Shown here: positions 19,361 through 29,748 of the stretch, piece by piece | Position numbering within the stretch: the first letter of the stretch is position 1 | How the letters are laid out: every line of letters begins with the position of its first letter | Assembly (NCBI RefSeq): GCF_007859715.1 | Contig: NZ_SJPG01000001.1 | Span: forward strand, 2,382,728-2,446,727 | Length of the DNA stretch: 64,000 nucleotides | Direction: 5' to 3' | DNA from: Rubinisphaera italica | GTDB lineage: Bacteria; Planctomycetota; Planctomycetia; Planctomycetales; Planctomycetaceae | Made by a program: the position numbers and the translations under genes | The notes under the pieces: generated by a model | Databases searched by the model: none | What the model was told of the DNA's origin: nothing | What the model saw: the letters and a program-made list of their open reading frames with translations, nothing else

Positions 19361-19648
19361 TTGAAAAATCATTTGCCACCACAGGATCTACTCGAAGCGA
19401 CCCACGATTTTCCATGTCCTTATACGTTCAAGATCATCGGTCTGGCGAATGAGAGTTTTATCCAAGACGTCGTTTCAGCAGTCCGTAAGGGGATGCAATT
19501 TGATTTTGATCCTCCTTACGAATCGCGAGAATCTTCTGGTGGGAAACACATTGCTTTAACCTTTGAGCCAGTCGCAGAAAATTCGACTCAGGTTCTCTCT
19601 GTCTATTCTGAAATTCAGACCATTGAAGGCGTTATTCTGCTCCTGTAA
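19361..19648 (+). CDS. DUF493 / YbeD family protein
   Basis: A 95-residue protein with the alpha-beta pattern of YbeD/DUF493: DFPCPYTFKIIGLANESFIQDV, then SSGGKHIALTFEPVAENSTQVLSVYSEIQTIEGVILLL. The family resembles ACT/ribosomal-protein regulatory domains and its role is not settled. The start is a TTG (19361); no better start exists in frame. A larger overlapping ORF in another frame looks like a shadow. Confidence 0.8.
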   Translation: MKNHLPPQDLLEATHDFPCPYTFKIIGLANESFIQDVVSAVRKGMQFDFDPPYESRESSGGKHIALTFEPVAENSTQVLSVYSEIQTIEGVILLL

Positions 19649-19682
19649 TAGGAATGATAGAGCACAGCTTTAAGTCAAAGAA

Positions 19683-19713
19683 GAACGCCGAGTGAAATCA
19701 TTCACCCGGCGTT
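19683..19713. terminator. Convergent hairpin terminator
   Basis: AACGCCG ... CGGCGTT with inner GTGAA/TTCAC pairing forms a strong hairpin between the DUF493 gene (+) and the coiled-coil gene (-), and may serve both strands. Confidence 0.55.
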
Positions 19714-19741
19714 AAACATTGGACTTGGTTAGCTGTGAGAA

Positions 19742-21271
19742 TTAATAAGAACCAGAACGGAAGGCACCACTGGTCTTGCCACTTGATGTTTTTTGTTCCG
19801 ATTTGTTTTCGTTAAAAATATCAGAGACTCGTCCAGTAGAAGTTCGATCTCCGATGCTTTCATTAACACTCGTACTCTGCGAACCTGCTTTAAGTGTATA
19901 AGGTTTGTCGCTCAAACCGGGCACATAAAGCCGTCTTTGAGATTTGAATCCTGTGAAAGCCAGGAAGTCATTCAGGGAAAGTACTTTTGTTCCCTGCAAG
20001 CGAGCCTCATTAATTAATTCTGTTCGCTTGGCCAAAATCGCTTCAGCCTGTTCCTTTTCTTCAGGACGTTGAATTTTGGTCGGGTCTGGAATTTCTGCAA
20101 TGACAATGAATTTCGTATTGGCTGTTACGCCGTTATGCACAAGCCATTCGCCATCATCGCCAACTTCATTATCAATTTCTGCACCACTGGAAGCAACAAT
20201 ATCGTGCAGCAGATCCCGGTCATAAGTTCCGTCGCCATCCAGATCGATGAATCCGACGAATGAGAAGTAGAAAGTTCGACCAGCTTCCCAGATTGGTGAA
20301 TAAACTTCATCACCAGGAGCAATCGGTCGGTAGAGGTCGGCTGTTAAAATACGGGCTTCTGCTCGATCTTCCCAGACACGTGTGACTTCAACCTGTGCTT
20401 TGATATCTTCCTGAGATCGACCGACCCCCTGATTGTTTTTGTCGTACACACTGAATGTCACCTGAGGAGTCAGGCTGTCTCGGCTACCGATATTCAGCCA
20501 GATTAATTTCTGAGCGTTGTCGACGTTGGTGATAATTCCATCGGGACGTTCGTAGCTGACTTGTTGAATTTTATCAATTTTTTCAGTGAGCTGCTGGTTC
20601 AGGAATACGAGCTTATTGACTTTATCCTCTTCAACTTTGAGTTGCTGGGCATAGGCTTCTTTGACGGTTTCCAGTTCGAGCAGGCGTTCTGCAAGCTGCG
20701 TTCTCAAGTTTGAGATCTCTGTATCTTTGGTTGCAATCATTTCTTCCTTTGTCGAGACGAAATCTTGCAGATCGCTTTTGGCATCGTTGGTTTGTGTCTG
20801 GAATTGTCCCACACGTGTATTGTATTGGTCCTGTAGAGCCAGGTATTGCTGACGTTGCTGTTCGAGTTCATCCTGGACCTGATCGTATTTCTGCTTGGTA
20901 CTGTCGAACTCATCGCGAAGTTTGGCGATGGTTGCTGAGTAAGTTTCCTGGGCCACATCGCCACCATAAGTCTGGATATCATCGCGCATCGCGCCCAGGA
21001 CTTTTGTTTTGTTATCCAATTCGCCGACCCCAATTTGATCAACATCAAAATCGTGACCAACCATTTTGATCAAAGCTGAAATTTCATCGATGCGGTTTCG
21101 CAAAGCGGTATCAGCTGTCGAAGCTTGAGTCTCAGCTGCTTTTTTGTTGGCGACCAGTTCTTCCCGTTCCCGCAGCTGCATGTACCACAGTCCGAGGAAG
21201 ACGAAGAACGCAACGCCAAAGAAGAAAGCCCAGATATGAGCCCCAGTGACTTTTCCTGCTGATGCTGCCAT
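19742..21271 (-). CDS. Membrane-anchored coiled-coil protein of unknown function
   Basis: A 509-residue protein. A single N-terminal membrane helix (IWAFFFGVAFFVFLGLWYM, about 13-31) is followed by a long heptad-rich coiled coil (about 32-235, rich in Gln, Glu, Lys and Ala). A compact beta-rich region comes next (about 245-390; DNAQKLIWLNIGSRDSL, PIAPGDEVYSPIW, FVGFIDLDGDGTYDRDLL), then a Ser/Thr-rich tail. The middle block resembles uncharacterised planctomycete proteins. The topology suggests the coiled coil and beta domain project from the membrane. No catalytic motif is seen. It is divergent from the FHA-kinase gene across a 594-bp gap. Confidence 0.8.
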   Translation of the reverse strand: MAASAGKVTGAHIWAFFFGVAFFVFLGLWYMQLREREELVANKKAAETQASTADTALRNRIDEISALIKMVGHDFDVDQIGVGELDNKTKVLGAMRDDIQTYGGDVAQETYSATIAKLRDEFDSTKQKYDQVQDELEQQRQQYLALQDQYNTRVGQFQTQTNDAKSDLQDFVSTKEEMIATKDTEISNLRTQLAERLLELETVKEAYAQQLKVEEDKVNKLVFLNQQLTEKIDKIQQVSYERPDGIITNVDNAQKLIWLNIGSRDSLTPQVTFSVYDKNNQGVGRSQEDIKAQVEVTRVWEDRAEARILTADLYRPIAPGDEVYSPIWEAGRTFYFSFVGFIDLDGDGTYDRDLLHDIVASSGAEIDNEVGDDGEWLVHNGVTANTKFIVIAEIPDPTKIQRPEEKEQAEAILAKRTELINEARLQGTKVLSLNDFLAFTGFKSQRRLYVPGLSDKPYTLKAGSQSTSVNESIGDRTSTGRVSDIFNENKSEQKTSSGKTSGAFRSGSY

Positions 21272-21865
21272 TGCAACCTTCCGTAGACGTTATCTAAAGT
21301 GAGTTCGCCGAAACGAACCGGTTCGCACTCACATGGAGTATAATTGATTGAATTTGTTTCTTCAGAAACAAACAACCCGCTTGGATCGTTCTGAACAACT
21401 CAATCTCACCTGTTTCGAGATCGAGAGGGATATGCCGCTCTGAAATACAATTAGTTTCGGATTTTACGACTTCGTTATCTGAGTTTATCTCACCGATCAG
21501 CTCAAATCATAGTTCCTACCCAAATTCATCAGATGTCAATCTCAATTGTAAAGACCGTACATCCTCTGACTGTCAAAGACCATGCAATCAGACCAGAAGC
21601 CAAGCCATGAATAATTGATACAATTGAAATCAAACAGGAAATGCTGAGTAGCCATGCATAAGCATATTCAGGAAATCTTGAAATTTCCATTGTTTTCTCT
21701 CAAGTTTTTCGAATTTCGGAATCAGAGTTCGCAAATTTGTCCAGTTGAGCCATTTATCAGATTTTCGTGTGCGAAATCGAAACTAACTGAAATTGAGGTT
21801 GAAAACAGAAAACAGTTAAGTAATCATTAATTTAATCGTTCGACGCTCGTTCTGAGCAGGTTGCT
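21272..21865. other. Long divergent intergenic region
   Basis: This AT-rich 594-bp region separates the coiled-coil gene (-) from the FHA-kinase (+) and must hold both promoters. I saw no ORF with coding character, no RNA gene and no repeat copy. Confidence 0.6.
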
Positions 21866-23386
21866 ATGCAGGAACTTATTTTCTGCATCCTTCCTAATAA
21901 CATTCTGTTTTGCAGGCGGTACCAGGGATTGGAAAATTTTGAAATAATATCCGACCAGGCAGTCACTTCTACCAGTCAGAGTTCGCTTCATCGTCGGGCT
22001 GAGTTGGTCCATGAAAGTTCAGACGGAAAAATTATCCGTAAGAATGTCCTCAGAACAACTACGCTGGTCGGATCACATGAGCAAAGCAATCTTCAGCTAC
22101 TTGCCCCATATGTTGAACCTTCCCATTGCATCCTGACGCTCGATGGACGAGGCTTCCGAATCTGGGATTTGCGTTCGAAATCCGGAACATATGTTAACGG
22201 AGAACGAATCAGTTCCTCTCGCTTGAACAATGGCGATGAAATCCGCATCGGAAAATTCCGCTTCACCTTAGATACGAATCTGACCGACACCACCCGAGAA
22301 GGTTTTTTTATCGACGAATATCGTGTCGTCGGCATCCTGGGAACTGGAGGGATGGGTTGGCTGTATGTCGTGGAAGATGGTCGGACGTTGCAACGCCATG
22401 CTTTAAAAGTTCTAACACGAAGAGCAGCTTCGTCCCAGATCGATCAGGGTGAACTGCAGGCACGGTTTGTCTTTGAGGGGCGAGCGGGGAACCGACTAAA
22501 AAACCCTCACATTGTCGAAGTGCTCGACTATCAGCATCGGCCGGATGTGGAATATCTGTTACTGGAACTGTTTGAATCGATTAACCTGCAGGAATTGGTC
22601 CAACGGGATGGTCCACTGCCGGTTGATGTCGTTTGCAGTATCTTTCGGCAGGTCGCTCTGGGGCTTGGTCACATTCACGAGATCAGTTTGATTCATCGCG
22701 ATATCAAACCTGCCAACATTCTGGTTGGTCATGATGGTCATGCAAAAATCTGTGATTTTGGTCTCGTTTTCCTGGGAGATGATCCCGAAGAGTTGAAGTT
22801 GGCAGAATCGATGGGGAACGATTGCCTTGGGACAGCCGATTACATTTCTCCGGAGCAGTCTTTCGACAGTTACAAGATCGATCATCGGGCAGATCTATAC
22901 AGCCTTGGCTACTCAATGTATTTTGCATTAACGGGGAAACTCCCATTTCCCGAAGGGAACACACGAGAAAAAATTAATCTGCATCGCTCTCAGGACCCAG
23001 TCAGTATTCAATCTATTTCTCCCCATGTTCCCGCTGAAGTCTGTCAGCTTGTCGAACGTTGTATGCAAAAGAATCCAGCTGATCGTTATCAGTCTGATCT
23101 TGAACTGGCTGCCGATTTGAAGGCATTTGAAACAGAAGCTGTTTCGATCTCATTTGATTTTGAGAAACTACTCAAGAAGCGGACGCATCATGCCAGCTTC
23201 CGTTTGGCAGACCCCAAGAAAAAACACTATCTCCAACGAATTCCTGCCAATGTTGCCTCATCATTACAGGCGATGTCGAGCCAGGAAAGTCTCAACGACG
23301 ATCACACAACTCTCTCGCCACCGAGTGCCTCAGGAATTGCCACTCACGTGCCCGGTGATACCTCTTCAGCCACGGAACCTCATTGA
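21866..23386 (+). CDS. FHA-domain serine/threonine protein kinase
   Basis: A protein of up to 506 residues. An FHA phosphothreonine-binding domain occupies about 65-140 ([42 protein letters not shown]). A Hanks-type kinase domain follows: glycine loop [11 protein letters not shown], Lys in [22 protein letters not shown] and SPEQ, so all catalytic residues are present. A Ser/Thr/Pro-rich tail follows and there is no membrane segment, so it is soluble. The true start is uncertain: the first 30 residues are unconserved-looking, and a TTG about 26 codons in could serve. The next gene, 248 bp downstream, is a KaiC-like ATPase. Confidence 0.92.
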   Translation: MQELIFCILPNNILFCRRYQGLENFEIISDQAVTSTSQSSLHRRAELVHESSDGKIIRKNVLRTTTLVGSHEQSNLQLLAPYVEPSHCILTLDGRGFRIWDLRSKSGTYVNGERISSSRLNNGDEIRIGKFRFTLDTNLTDTTREGFFIDEYRVVGILGTGGMGWLYVVEDGRTLQRHALKVLTRRAASSQIDQGELQARFVFEGRAGNRLKNPHIVEVLDYQHRPDVEYLLLELFESINLQELVQRDGPLPVDVVCSIFRQVALGLGHIHEISLIHRDIKPANILVGHDGHAKICDFGLVFLGDDPEELKLAESMGNDCLGTADYISPEQSFDSYKIDHRADLYSLGYSMYFALTGKLPFPEGNTREKINLHRSQDPVSIQSISPHVPAEVCQLVERCMQKNPADRYQSDLELAADLKAFETEAVSISFDFEKLLKKRTHHASFRLADPKKKHYLQRIPANVASSLQAMSSQESLNDDHTTLSPPSASGIATHVPGDTSSATEPH

Positions 23387-23634
23387 AATCTTTGAGATGT
23401 TTCACGCTTGAGTTCAATTCGAATCCATTAATGGTTGTAACTTCTATATTCGGACTGAACGTCGGCCCTCTGCTTCATTAATTCAGTATTCCCATATCGT
23501 TTGACGAAGTTTAAAGATGCCTTAATCTTCTGTAATCAACGGTATCATCATCACACTGCTTTGGAGTAATCCTGAAGCAATTCCTCTGAATTCACAATTG
23601 AATTCACAATTGGGCATCAGGCCAGAAAAACAAA

Positions 23635-24540
23635 ATGACAATGGCTACCACTTCTACAAAACCGCAGAGAATTTCAACGGGATTGCCGCAACTCGATCAA
23701 ATGCTTGGGGGAGGATTATTGCCTGGAAAGCTGGCTGTCATTTTGGGGGCGACCGGCATTGGCAAAACACAATTGGGGATACAGTTTGCAAAAGCGGGGC
23801 TCGATCAGGAAGGAGAGCGGGGTATATTCTTCGACATGACCGCTCGGGGCGACTCGCAAAACCATAGCGACTATGCAGATCGAATCGCCGATTGGAATCT
23901 GAAAGAGATGCCACTCGAACGGTTGCAGAACCCTGAAGATTTGTGGAGTGTGGAAAAAAGCCGATACGATTGTATTCATCCATTTCATCAATTGGGGAAG
24001 AGGGTGACCAGAGATGATCTGGATAACGATGAATATCGGGAATGGCAGGCCGATCTGACGCGAAAACTCGATATCACGATTCGCTTTTTCTATGGTAATT
24101 TCATTCATGGCGTTAGACGCTGTGTGATCGATGGGATCGAGCCGAGCGATAAGCCGAGTGACTCTTTTCAATTCGATATTTTCGAATACATCCATAATCA
24201 AATCCTCAAAAAAGATTGCGAATGGGTCGCCCGCGACCTACTTCGAGTCCACTACCGCGCCCATGCAGACGAAGTCAGCCGCTTTGCTTACCCTCAATCG
24301 CAAATCGCCAGTATGATTCTGTGTACCTCGCAGGAAGTGATGTTAGAGGAATTACTGAGCCGTCCTCTCGATTCTGGAGACATTCTCTCGAATGCCAATA
24401 CCATCATTTTGATGGGAAAAACCAGAGAGGGAATGAAAATGGGACGTGCACTCCACATCGCCAAACATCGCGGCAGCGCCTGCGAGGATTCCATCGTTCC
24501 GTACACAATTCAGGAAGAGGGAATTGTGATCGGGAATTGA
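23635..24540 (+). CDS. KaiC/RecA-like ATPase
   Basis: A 301-residue single-domain P-loop ATPase of the KaiC/RadA type. The opening [36 protein letters not shown] contains the family's LD..LGGG-hairpin and the Walker [20 protein letters not shown] follows as the first strand after it. The Walker B region is less clear. Single-domain KaiC-like proteins act in signalling or DNA metabolism; the substrate is unknown. It lies downstream of a protein kinase on the same strand, and phosphorylation of KaiC-like proteins is known elsewhere, but a link here is inference only. Confidence 0.8.
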   Translation: MTMATTSTKPQRISTGLPQLDQMLGGGLLPGKLAVILGATGIGKTQLGIQFAKAGLDQEGERGIFFDMTARGDSQNHSDYADRIADWNLKEMPLERLQNPEDLWSVEKSRYDCIHPFHQLGKRVTRDDLDNDEYREWQADLTRKLDITIRFFYGNFIHGVRRCVIDGIEPSDKPSDSFQFDIFEYIHNQILKKDCEWVARDLLRVHYRAHADEVSRFAYPQSQIASMILCTSQEVMLEELLSRPLDSGDILSNANTIILMGKTREGMKMGRALHIAKHRGSACEDSIVPYTIQEEGIVIGN

Positions 24541-24634
24541 GTCTGACTTGATGCCTCAAAACATTTCGCAGTAAAGTGCATCCTGCAGCAAGACGCAACA
24601 TTCCCGCCCAACCCCCAATCAGAAGTAGATCTCC

Positions 24635-26074
24635 ATGACCGATCTCTCATCCCCTCAGGAAATACCACCATCAGATTCCGACAAAGATATCGTTGTTGCT
24701 CAACATCGAAGCTTCACAGAAGAACTTTGCAAGTCGGAAGACTGGTGGGCTATTTATCTGGGAGCAATCATTCTGGGAGTGGCGTTTCTGATCATCTGGT
24801 CGAATCCACCAGTTGCTGATAGTACGGACTACACAACTCCGCTCAAAGGCTGGTTTGCGAAACCTGGGAGTTGGGAATCGAATCCGTTTGATTCCATTTA
24901 CAAATCCGTTGAGAAAAATTCGCTGGCTGGGATAGGCGTTGTATTTGCCGCGTCGCTGCTCACATTTGGTTTCGGCGTGAAAGTGATGGGAACTTCGTTT
25001 CGTCGCTTTGCAGTGGGCTTTTGTTTCGTATTCATACTGGCCACCCTCGCGTATGTGCTGACCGGGCAAGTCGTCGTCAAGAGTTATAACCTTGAGTATG
25101 CTCTGTGGGCATTGGGGATCGGCTTATTAATCAGCAATACCGTTGGCACTCCAGAATTCGTTAAGCCGGCATTAAGAACTGAATTTTATATCAAGACGGG
25201 ACTGGTTCTGCTCGGTGCGGAAGTACTTGTCAGTAAGCTGATCGCTCTTGGCATTCCCGGAATATTTGTAGCTTGGGTAGTAACTCCAATCGTCTTAATC
25301 TCGACCTACATATTCGGTCAGAAAGTTCTGAAGATGGAGTCCAAGTCACTCAACATGGTGATCTCGGCAGATATGTCGGTCTGTGGGGTCTCCGCTGCTA
25401 TCGCCACAGCTGCAGCTTGCAAGGCAAAAAAAGAGGAACTCTCGTTTGCTATTGGGCTTTCTCTCTCATTCACGGTGATCATGATGATCATATTGCCGCA
25501 AGTGATTAAAGCGGTCGGAATGTCTGAAGTCCTTGGAGGTGCCTGGCTGGGAGGGACAATCGACTCCACTGGAGCGGTCGCTGTCGCAGGGGTGATGCTC
25601 GGAGACACCGCCAAGGATGTCGCAGTGACCATCAAAATGATTCAGAATATTTTAATTGGCGTGACCGCTTTCGGCGTCGCAGTTTACTGGGTCAGTTTTG
25701 TCGAAAAAGATGAGACTTCAACGCGACCACAAGTTTCAGAAATCTGGCGTCGTTTTCCCAAGTTTGTGCTCGGTTTCATTGGAGCCTCGATTGTATTTTC
25801 ACTGATCTACAGTCAGGGAGAAACGTCCCAGGAAATGGTCGATGCCATGAAAGGAGATTGCACGAAAGTCTTCCGTGGCTGGTTCTTCTGCCTGGCCTTT
25901 GTGAGCATCGGTCTGGAAACCAACTTTCGCGACCTGGCGAAATTCCTGAAGGGAAGTAAACCGCTGATCCTGTATGTGGTCGGACAATCTTTGAATCTGA
26001 TATTAACTCTCTTCATGGCTTGGTTGATGTTCGAAGTGATCTTCCGCGAAGCGACTCAGAAATTGTTGCAGTAA
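24635..26074 (+). CDS. YeiH-family (UPF0324) putative sulfate exporter
   Basis: A 479-residue membrane protein with roughly ten or eleven hydrophobic segments. It fits the YeiH/PSE transporter family: [27 protein letters not shown] and [19 protein letters not shown] are the typical conserved loops. The family is annotated as putative sulfate exporters, and this is not firmly proven. A substantial hydrophilic N-terminus (about 45 residues) precedes the first helix. A small membrane-protein gene follows, so the two may be co-transcribed. Confidence 0.88.
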   Translation: MTDLSSPQEIPPSDSDKDIVVAQHRSFTEELCKSEDWWAIYLGAIILGVAFLIIWSNPPVADSTDYTTPLKGWFAKPGSWESNPFDSIYKSVEKNSLAGIGVVFAASLLTFGFGVKVMGTSFRRFAVGFCFVFILATLAYVLTGQVVVKSYNLEYALWALGIGLLISNTVGTPEFVKPALRTEFYIKTGLVLLGAEVLVSKLIALGIPGIFVAWVVTPIVLISTYIFGQKVLKMESKSLNMVISADMSVCGVSAAIATAAACKAKKEELSFAIGLSLSFTVIMMIILPQVIKAVGMSEVLGGAWLGGTIDSTGAVAVAGVMLGDTAKDVAVTIKMIQNILIGVTAFGVAVYWVSFVEKDETSTRPQVSEIWRRFPKFVLGFIGASIVFSLIYSQGETSQEMVDAMKGDCTKVFRGWFFCLAFVSIGLETNFRDLAKFLKGSKPLILYVVGQSLNLILTLFMAWLMFEVIFREATQKLLQ

Positions 26075-26123
26075 GATTTGTTGAAAGTTGAGATTTGTCG
26101 TAGCTCAAACATTGCCTGACAAA

Positions 26124-26417
26124 ATGATAAATAACTCAATGGAGCAAATATTGTCAGAGAGCAATCTGCAAAGTTCGTCAAAATGGAGCGGATGGTATGC
26201 GCTCTTAACGGTGGCATTTCTGATGGCAGTTTTGTGGCTTGGTGTATTACCAAAGATCAGTAAGGATCCTGGTATTCAACAACAAATCCGACTCCGTGAA
26301 GAGCAGGGCGTCGACAGTGCAGCGATGTTCTATTCCGATTTGCCTGCAGTAAAAACGGCAACAGATCGCCTCAATCAGCTCGAACAGAACAATCCCTATT
26401 TGTTCTGGTTGCCATAA
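26124..26417 (+). CDS. Small single-pass membrane protein
   Basis: From the ATG at 26124 the protein has 97 residues; an in-frame ATG at 26139 and a TTG at 26088 are alternatives. The TTG is unlikely because it would place a degenerate family A repeat (26098-26122) inside the coding region. One membrane helix (WYALLTVAFLMAVLWLGVLP) is followed by a soluble tail of about 55 residues. It is not recognised. It follows the YeiH-type gene closely (49 bp) and may work with it. Confidence 0.6.
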   Translation: MINNSMEQILSESNLQSSSKWSGWYALLTVAFLMAVLWLGVLPKISKDPGIQQQIRLREEQGVDSAAMFYSDLPAVKTATDRLNQLEQNNPYLFWLP

Positions 26418-26523
26418 AGTGGTTTGATTTTAAACTCCCCAGACACGAAGTCGCCAATAATCAAAGAACTACGAATCAAATCCACTTCAAGCCTGTTTGA
26501 CATGGGGCCTTGGCAGTTCATCA

Positions 26524-28125
26524 TTAATCAAGAGGCGCAGGTTCGAAATCGCTCGGGTTGACCCAGCCTGCTTTGATTTTCTCCCCGCCCATGTACCGTT
26601 CATAAAAACCACGTTCGCCAGCATTGGCGTAAGGATACTGATCGAAAACTTCGCCTTTCCCCAGAATTCGGGGATCCTGTTGTTCGGTCAGTCGATTCGT
26701 CATTTCTGTACGCAATTGATCCATTTGCTTTTGATATGTCTCGCTCTCGGCCAGATTGGTCAAACAATAAGGATCCAGCTTGATATTATAAAACTCTTCA
26801 GCTGGCCGTTTTCCAAATGAAATCTCCCAGTAATAAGCCAGGTCCGGCTGAGTTCTCAGACCTAACAAATCAGATTTTGTTGGGCTGCCATCACAATTCA
26901 AATAACCCGTTTCTGGATTTCCTGCCGGCCACCGATCCGGCATGAAATTTTTCAGATAGAGAAAGTCGCCCCGTACAATTCCGCGAATTGGAAAACCTTC
27001 ATCATTGGGACGTCCAATATCGTGTCGTTCTTTGCCAATTAGAACAAAGTCGCGATCCGGGACGACCTGACCCGATTTTTCAGACTTGAAAATCGGAAGT
27101 AACGAGGTTCCTGTGATCGGTTGCATTCCCTGTTTCGTTCCATCGACATTGGCAACGTCCAGAAATGTCGGTGCGAAATCGATAAAGCTGACAAAATCCT
27201 CGATTTTGCGACCCGGTTTTTTAATTCCAGCCGGCCACATGATTGCCAATGGGAGATGATTGGAATACTCGTATTCCTGCCCTTTCACACGAGGAAACGG
27301 CATCCCATTATCGGCAGTCACGACAACGAGCGTATTGTCCAGCTGCCCCTTTTCATCGAGCAAATCTAGCATTTGAGTCAGGTGATTATCGAAGTGCTCG
27401 ATTTCAAACGCATAGTCAAGCATGTCTGTTCGGGTGACAGGGTTATCCGGCCAGAATGGTGGAACCTGGTCAATTTGTTCGATCGACTTGCCACCTTGTT
27501 TAATGCCGCTTCCATACTCATAGCCTCGGTGTGGTTCGGTACTGCCGTACCAGAAACAAAATGGTTGATCAGCCGGTTGGTCCTCTAGAAAAGCGGCGAA
27601 ATTCCCTGCATAGTCATTTTTGGAAATGGCTTTCGTGGGCGGTTGTTTGTGAAGTTTATCAAAGGGTTTGCCAGTCATTTGTCTTGGCTTACCCTTGCTG
27701 TCTTTGGCAATACCTGGAGCCCATCCTTTGCCTGTTTTGCCGACATGGTAACCTACTTCGGAGAGGACTTCCGCATACGTTTTGAATTTGGTTGGAAAGA
27801 AACACAAGTGGTTACAGGCTTCTTCCAATTGCCAGGAATTTCGTCCTGTAAGGATGCAGGCTCGGGAAGGGGCACATTTGGCATTCGGTGTATAACAGCG
27901 AGTGAACAACAGGCCTTCGCTGGCGACACGGTCAAACCCGGGTGTCTTCACCCAGGTACAGCCGTAGGCTCCCATATGAGGATAGGATGCATCGTCGGCG
28001 ATACAAAATAAAATGTTTGGACGATCAGTATCCTTTGCCAGTACGATTCCACTCAAGTTGAGTATCAGGAGGTTGCAGACAATTAGGTTGTAAAACAGGT
28101 GAATATTGAATACGGGGTGTTTAAT
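26524..28125 (-). CDS. Arylsulfatase, probably exported (ATT start proposed)
   Basis: The sulfatase motif CAPSR (Cys becomes formylglycine) is present with the usual surroundings ([13 protein letters not shown], then the Asp/Asn metal site [13 protein letters not shown]). The TTG at 28056 gives 510 residues but removes the signal peptide. The same frame is open upstream to TAA and encodes a clear signal peptide ([20 protein letters not shown], then VLA). The only start-like codon before it with a good ribosome site is ATT (28125-28123), seven bases after GGAG, giving 533 residues. A four-codon ATG-TAA sits just upstream in another frame, so a single-base indel is the alternative. Sulfatases of this type remove sulfate esters from polysaccharides in the periplasm. 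Confidence 0.85.
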   Translation of the reverse strand: MKHPVFNIHLFYNLIVCNLLILNLSGIVLAKDTDRPNILFCIADDASYPHMGAYGCTWVKTPGFDRVASEGLLFTRCYTPNAKCAPSRACILTGRNSWQLEEACNHLCFFPTKFKTYAEVLSEVGYHVGKTGKGWAPGIAKDSKGKPRQMTGKPFDKLHKQPPTKAISKNDYAGNFAAFLEDQPADQPFCFWYGSTEPHRGYEYGSGIKQGGKSIEQIDQVPPFWPDNPVTRTDMLDYAFEIEHFDNHLTQMLDLLDEKGQLDNTLVVVTADNGMPFPRVKGQEYEYSNHLPLAIMWPAGIKKPGRKIEDFVSFIDFAPTFLDVANVDGTKQGMQPITGTSLLPIFKSEKSGQVVPDRDFVLIGKERHDIGRPNDEGFPIRGIVRGDFLYLKNFMPDRWPAGNPETGYLNCDGSPTKSDLLGLRTQPDLAYYWEISFGKRPAEEFYNIKLDPYCLTNLAESETYQKQMDQLRTEMTNRLTEQQDPRILGKGEVFDQYPYANAGERGFYERYMGGEKIKAGWVNPSDFEPAPLD

Positions 28126-28159
28126 GGTGCATCTCCAATCGAGAGATTATCGCTGTTTA

Positions 28160-28543
28160 CTAGGTGGTAGTTGTATTGGTACTGAAGTAGATCAGACAAG
28201 TGACGACTATGGCAATGTGAATGAAGACCAGCGTATAAAATAGGTTTCGATAACTTGCCTTGGCGGTTTTATGACGAAAAAACTGCTGGCCAAAATGAGC
28301 GCCTGGCCAACCGCCGATGAGTTCGAAGAAGTGCAACCACTTTTCTGACATACGCCAACGATCTGAACGAGCACGCCATTTATCCAGCCCCTGTGCTGCA
28401 AATGCGATCAGGCTGCTGATTAACACCAGACCGGAGTAAGCTCCCGCTTCCCAGTGCTCAATCCAGTTCGTCCAATATGCCAGTAAAACTGCAATTGCTG
28501 ATATTAACCAGAACGAGCACAGGCGGTTCATCCAGACAATCAT
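28160..28543 (-). CDS. DUF1294 membrane protein
   Basis: A 127-residue protein with three or four membrane helices. The DUF1294 signature is clear: GLDKWRARSDRWRMSEKWLHFFELIGGWPGAHFGQQFFRHKT. Its function is unknown. The start overlaps the ribD stop by four bases (ATGA), so the two are translationally coupled. The pairing with ribD looks incidental, because DUF1294 is not known to act in riboflavin synthesis. Confidence 0.88.
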   Translation of the reverse strand: MIVWMNRLCSFWLISAIAVLLAYWTNWIEHWEAGAYSGLVLISSLIAFAAQGLDKWRARSDRWRMSEKWLHFFELIGGWPGAHFGQQFFRHKTAKASYRNLFYTLVFIHIAIVVTCLIYFSTNTTTT

Positions 28544-29676
28544 GCGGTTTCTCCTTGCCCGAACGTATTTGGAATGAAACCGTGGATCAGGAGATCACCA
28601 TCAAATTGTTGAATCGAGCTCTGCTCCAGATTCAATGCGTCAGTCATTTTTGAAATGCCAGTTCCTCCCACTGGTGAAAACGCTGCACCGCCGCCAATGA
28701 TTTTTGGGGCGATGTAGGCGTGAACTTCATCAACCTGACCAGCATCAAAGAAACTTCCCAGCACACAGGCTCCGCCTTCGACCAATAAGTTTGTCATCCC
28801 ACGCCGCCCCAACTCCTTCAGTACAATACTGAGCTCAGGTTGACCAACGTAGTTTACGGGTGCGAGGATCAATTCCACTCCTGCATCGACTAATTTCTTT
28901 TGAATCTCAGCCGAAACATCCTCACGACACACAACCAGAACGGGAGCTTCGTCAATAGTTTGAATCAATCGAGAGTTCACCGACAGACGGGCATGAGAAT
29001 CCAAAATGATTCGGGCCGGCGTCCGGGGTCCAGGAGGGCGGACGGTCAGTTGAGGGTCATCCGCCAAGGCCGTTCCACTGCCAACAATGATGGCATCCAT
29101 TAATCCACGAAGTTTATGCACGTGAGACCGGGAAGCAGGATTTGTAATCCACTGCGATGAGCCGGTCTTCGAGGCAATCCGGCCATCGAGAGTCATTGCC
29201 CATTTGCCGTGGACATAGGGAAGACCTGTCAGCTGAAGTTTTCGAAAGGGCCGGAGCAGAGTCTCGGCTTCTGATTTTAGAAAATTGACTTCAACTTCCA
29301 CGCCCGCGTTACGGAGGAGTTCAACTCCGGTCACTTCGTTGTGCCGGGCAGGGTCCAGACATCCAATCACAACTCTTTTTATACCCGCCTTGAGAATTGC
29401 TTCGGCACAAGGTGGAGTTTTTCCGTGATGAGCGCAAGGTTCCAGAGTGACATAGATTGTTGAATTCTCTGGAATCTGCTCGATCTTCGAGAGAGCGTCA
29501 GCTTCTGCGTGCAAGCCTCCGAATTTTGCATGATACCCTTCTGCTACCAGCCCGAGATTTTCATCGACAATCACCGCACCGACAAGCGGATTCGGTTCGA
29601 CATATCCTCGTCCCCGTTCTGCAAGAGACAACGCCCGCTGCATAACTTCAGTAGGCGTTGCAAATTGCATGGTCAC
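28540..29676 (-). CDS. ribD: Bifunctional riboflavin-specific deaminase/reductase
   Basis: A 378-residue two-domain enzyme of riboflavin synthesis: deamination of the pyrimidine, then reduction of the ribosyl chain, in the cytosol. The deaminase domain has HAEADAL and PCAHHGKTPPC (zinc ligands). The reductase domain begins about residue 150 (GKWAMTLDGRIASKTGSSQWI) and continues through LLVEGGACVLGSF. The start is a GTG at 29676 or an ATG two codons later (29670). The downstream DUF1294 gene overlaps by four bases. The upstream SEC-C gene is 72 bp away, possibly the same transcript. Confidence 0.95.
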   Translation of the reverse strand: MTMQFATPTEVMQRALSLAERGRGYVEPNPLVGAVIVDENLGLVAEGYHAKFGGLHAEADALSKIEQIPENSTIYVTLEPCAHHGKTPPCAEAILKAGIKRVVIGCLDPARHNEVTGVELLRNAGVEVEVNFLKSEAETLLRPFRKLQLTGLPYVHGKWAMTLDGRIASKTGSSQWITNPASRSHVHKLRGLMDAIIVGSGTALADDPQLTVRPPGPRTPARIILDSHARLSVNSRLIQTIDEAPVLVVCREDVSAEIQKKLVDAGVELILAPVNYVGQPELSIVLKELGRRGMTNLLVEGGACVLGSFFDAGQVDEVHAYIAPKIIGGGAAFSPVGGTGISKMTDALNLEQSSIQQFDGDLLIHGFIPNTFGQGETA

Positions 29677-29748
29677 TTCATGTTCATTTCAGTGAGAATA
29701 CGGAGTAAAGGTTTCAACGAATGGCAATTCCGTACGGAAGTTGATGAA

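Noticed and set aside
19132..19452. ORF of 106 codons overlapping the DUF493 gene
   Set aside because: It overlaps the terminator at 19186 and the conserved DUF493 frame; its protein is basic and without any family pattern.
26540..26575. GGTTCGAAATC string like a tRNA T-loop
   Set aside because: It lies inside the sulfatase coding region and no acceptor or anticodon stems fit around it.
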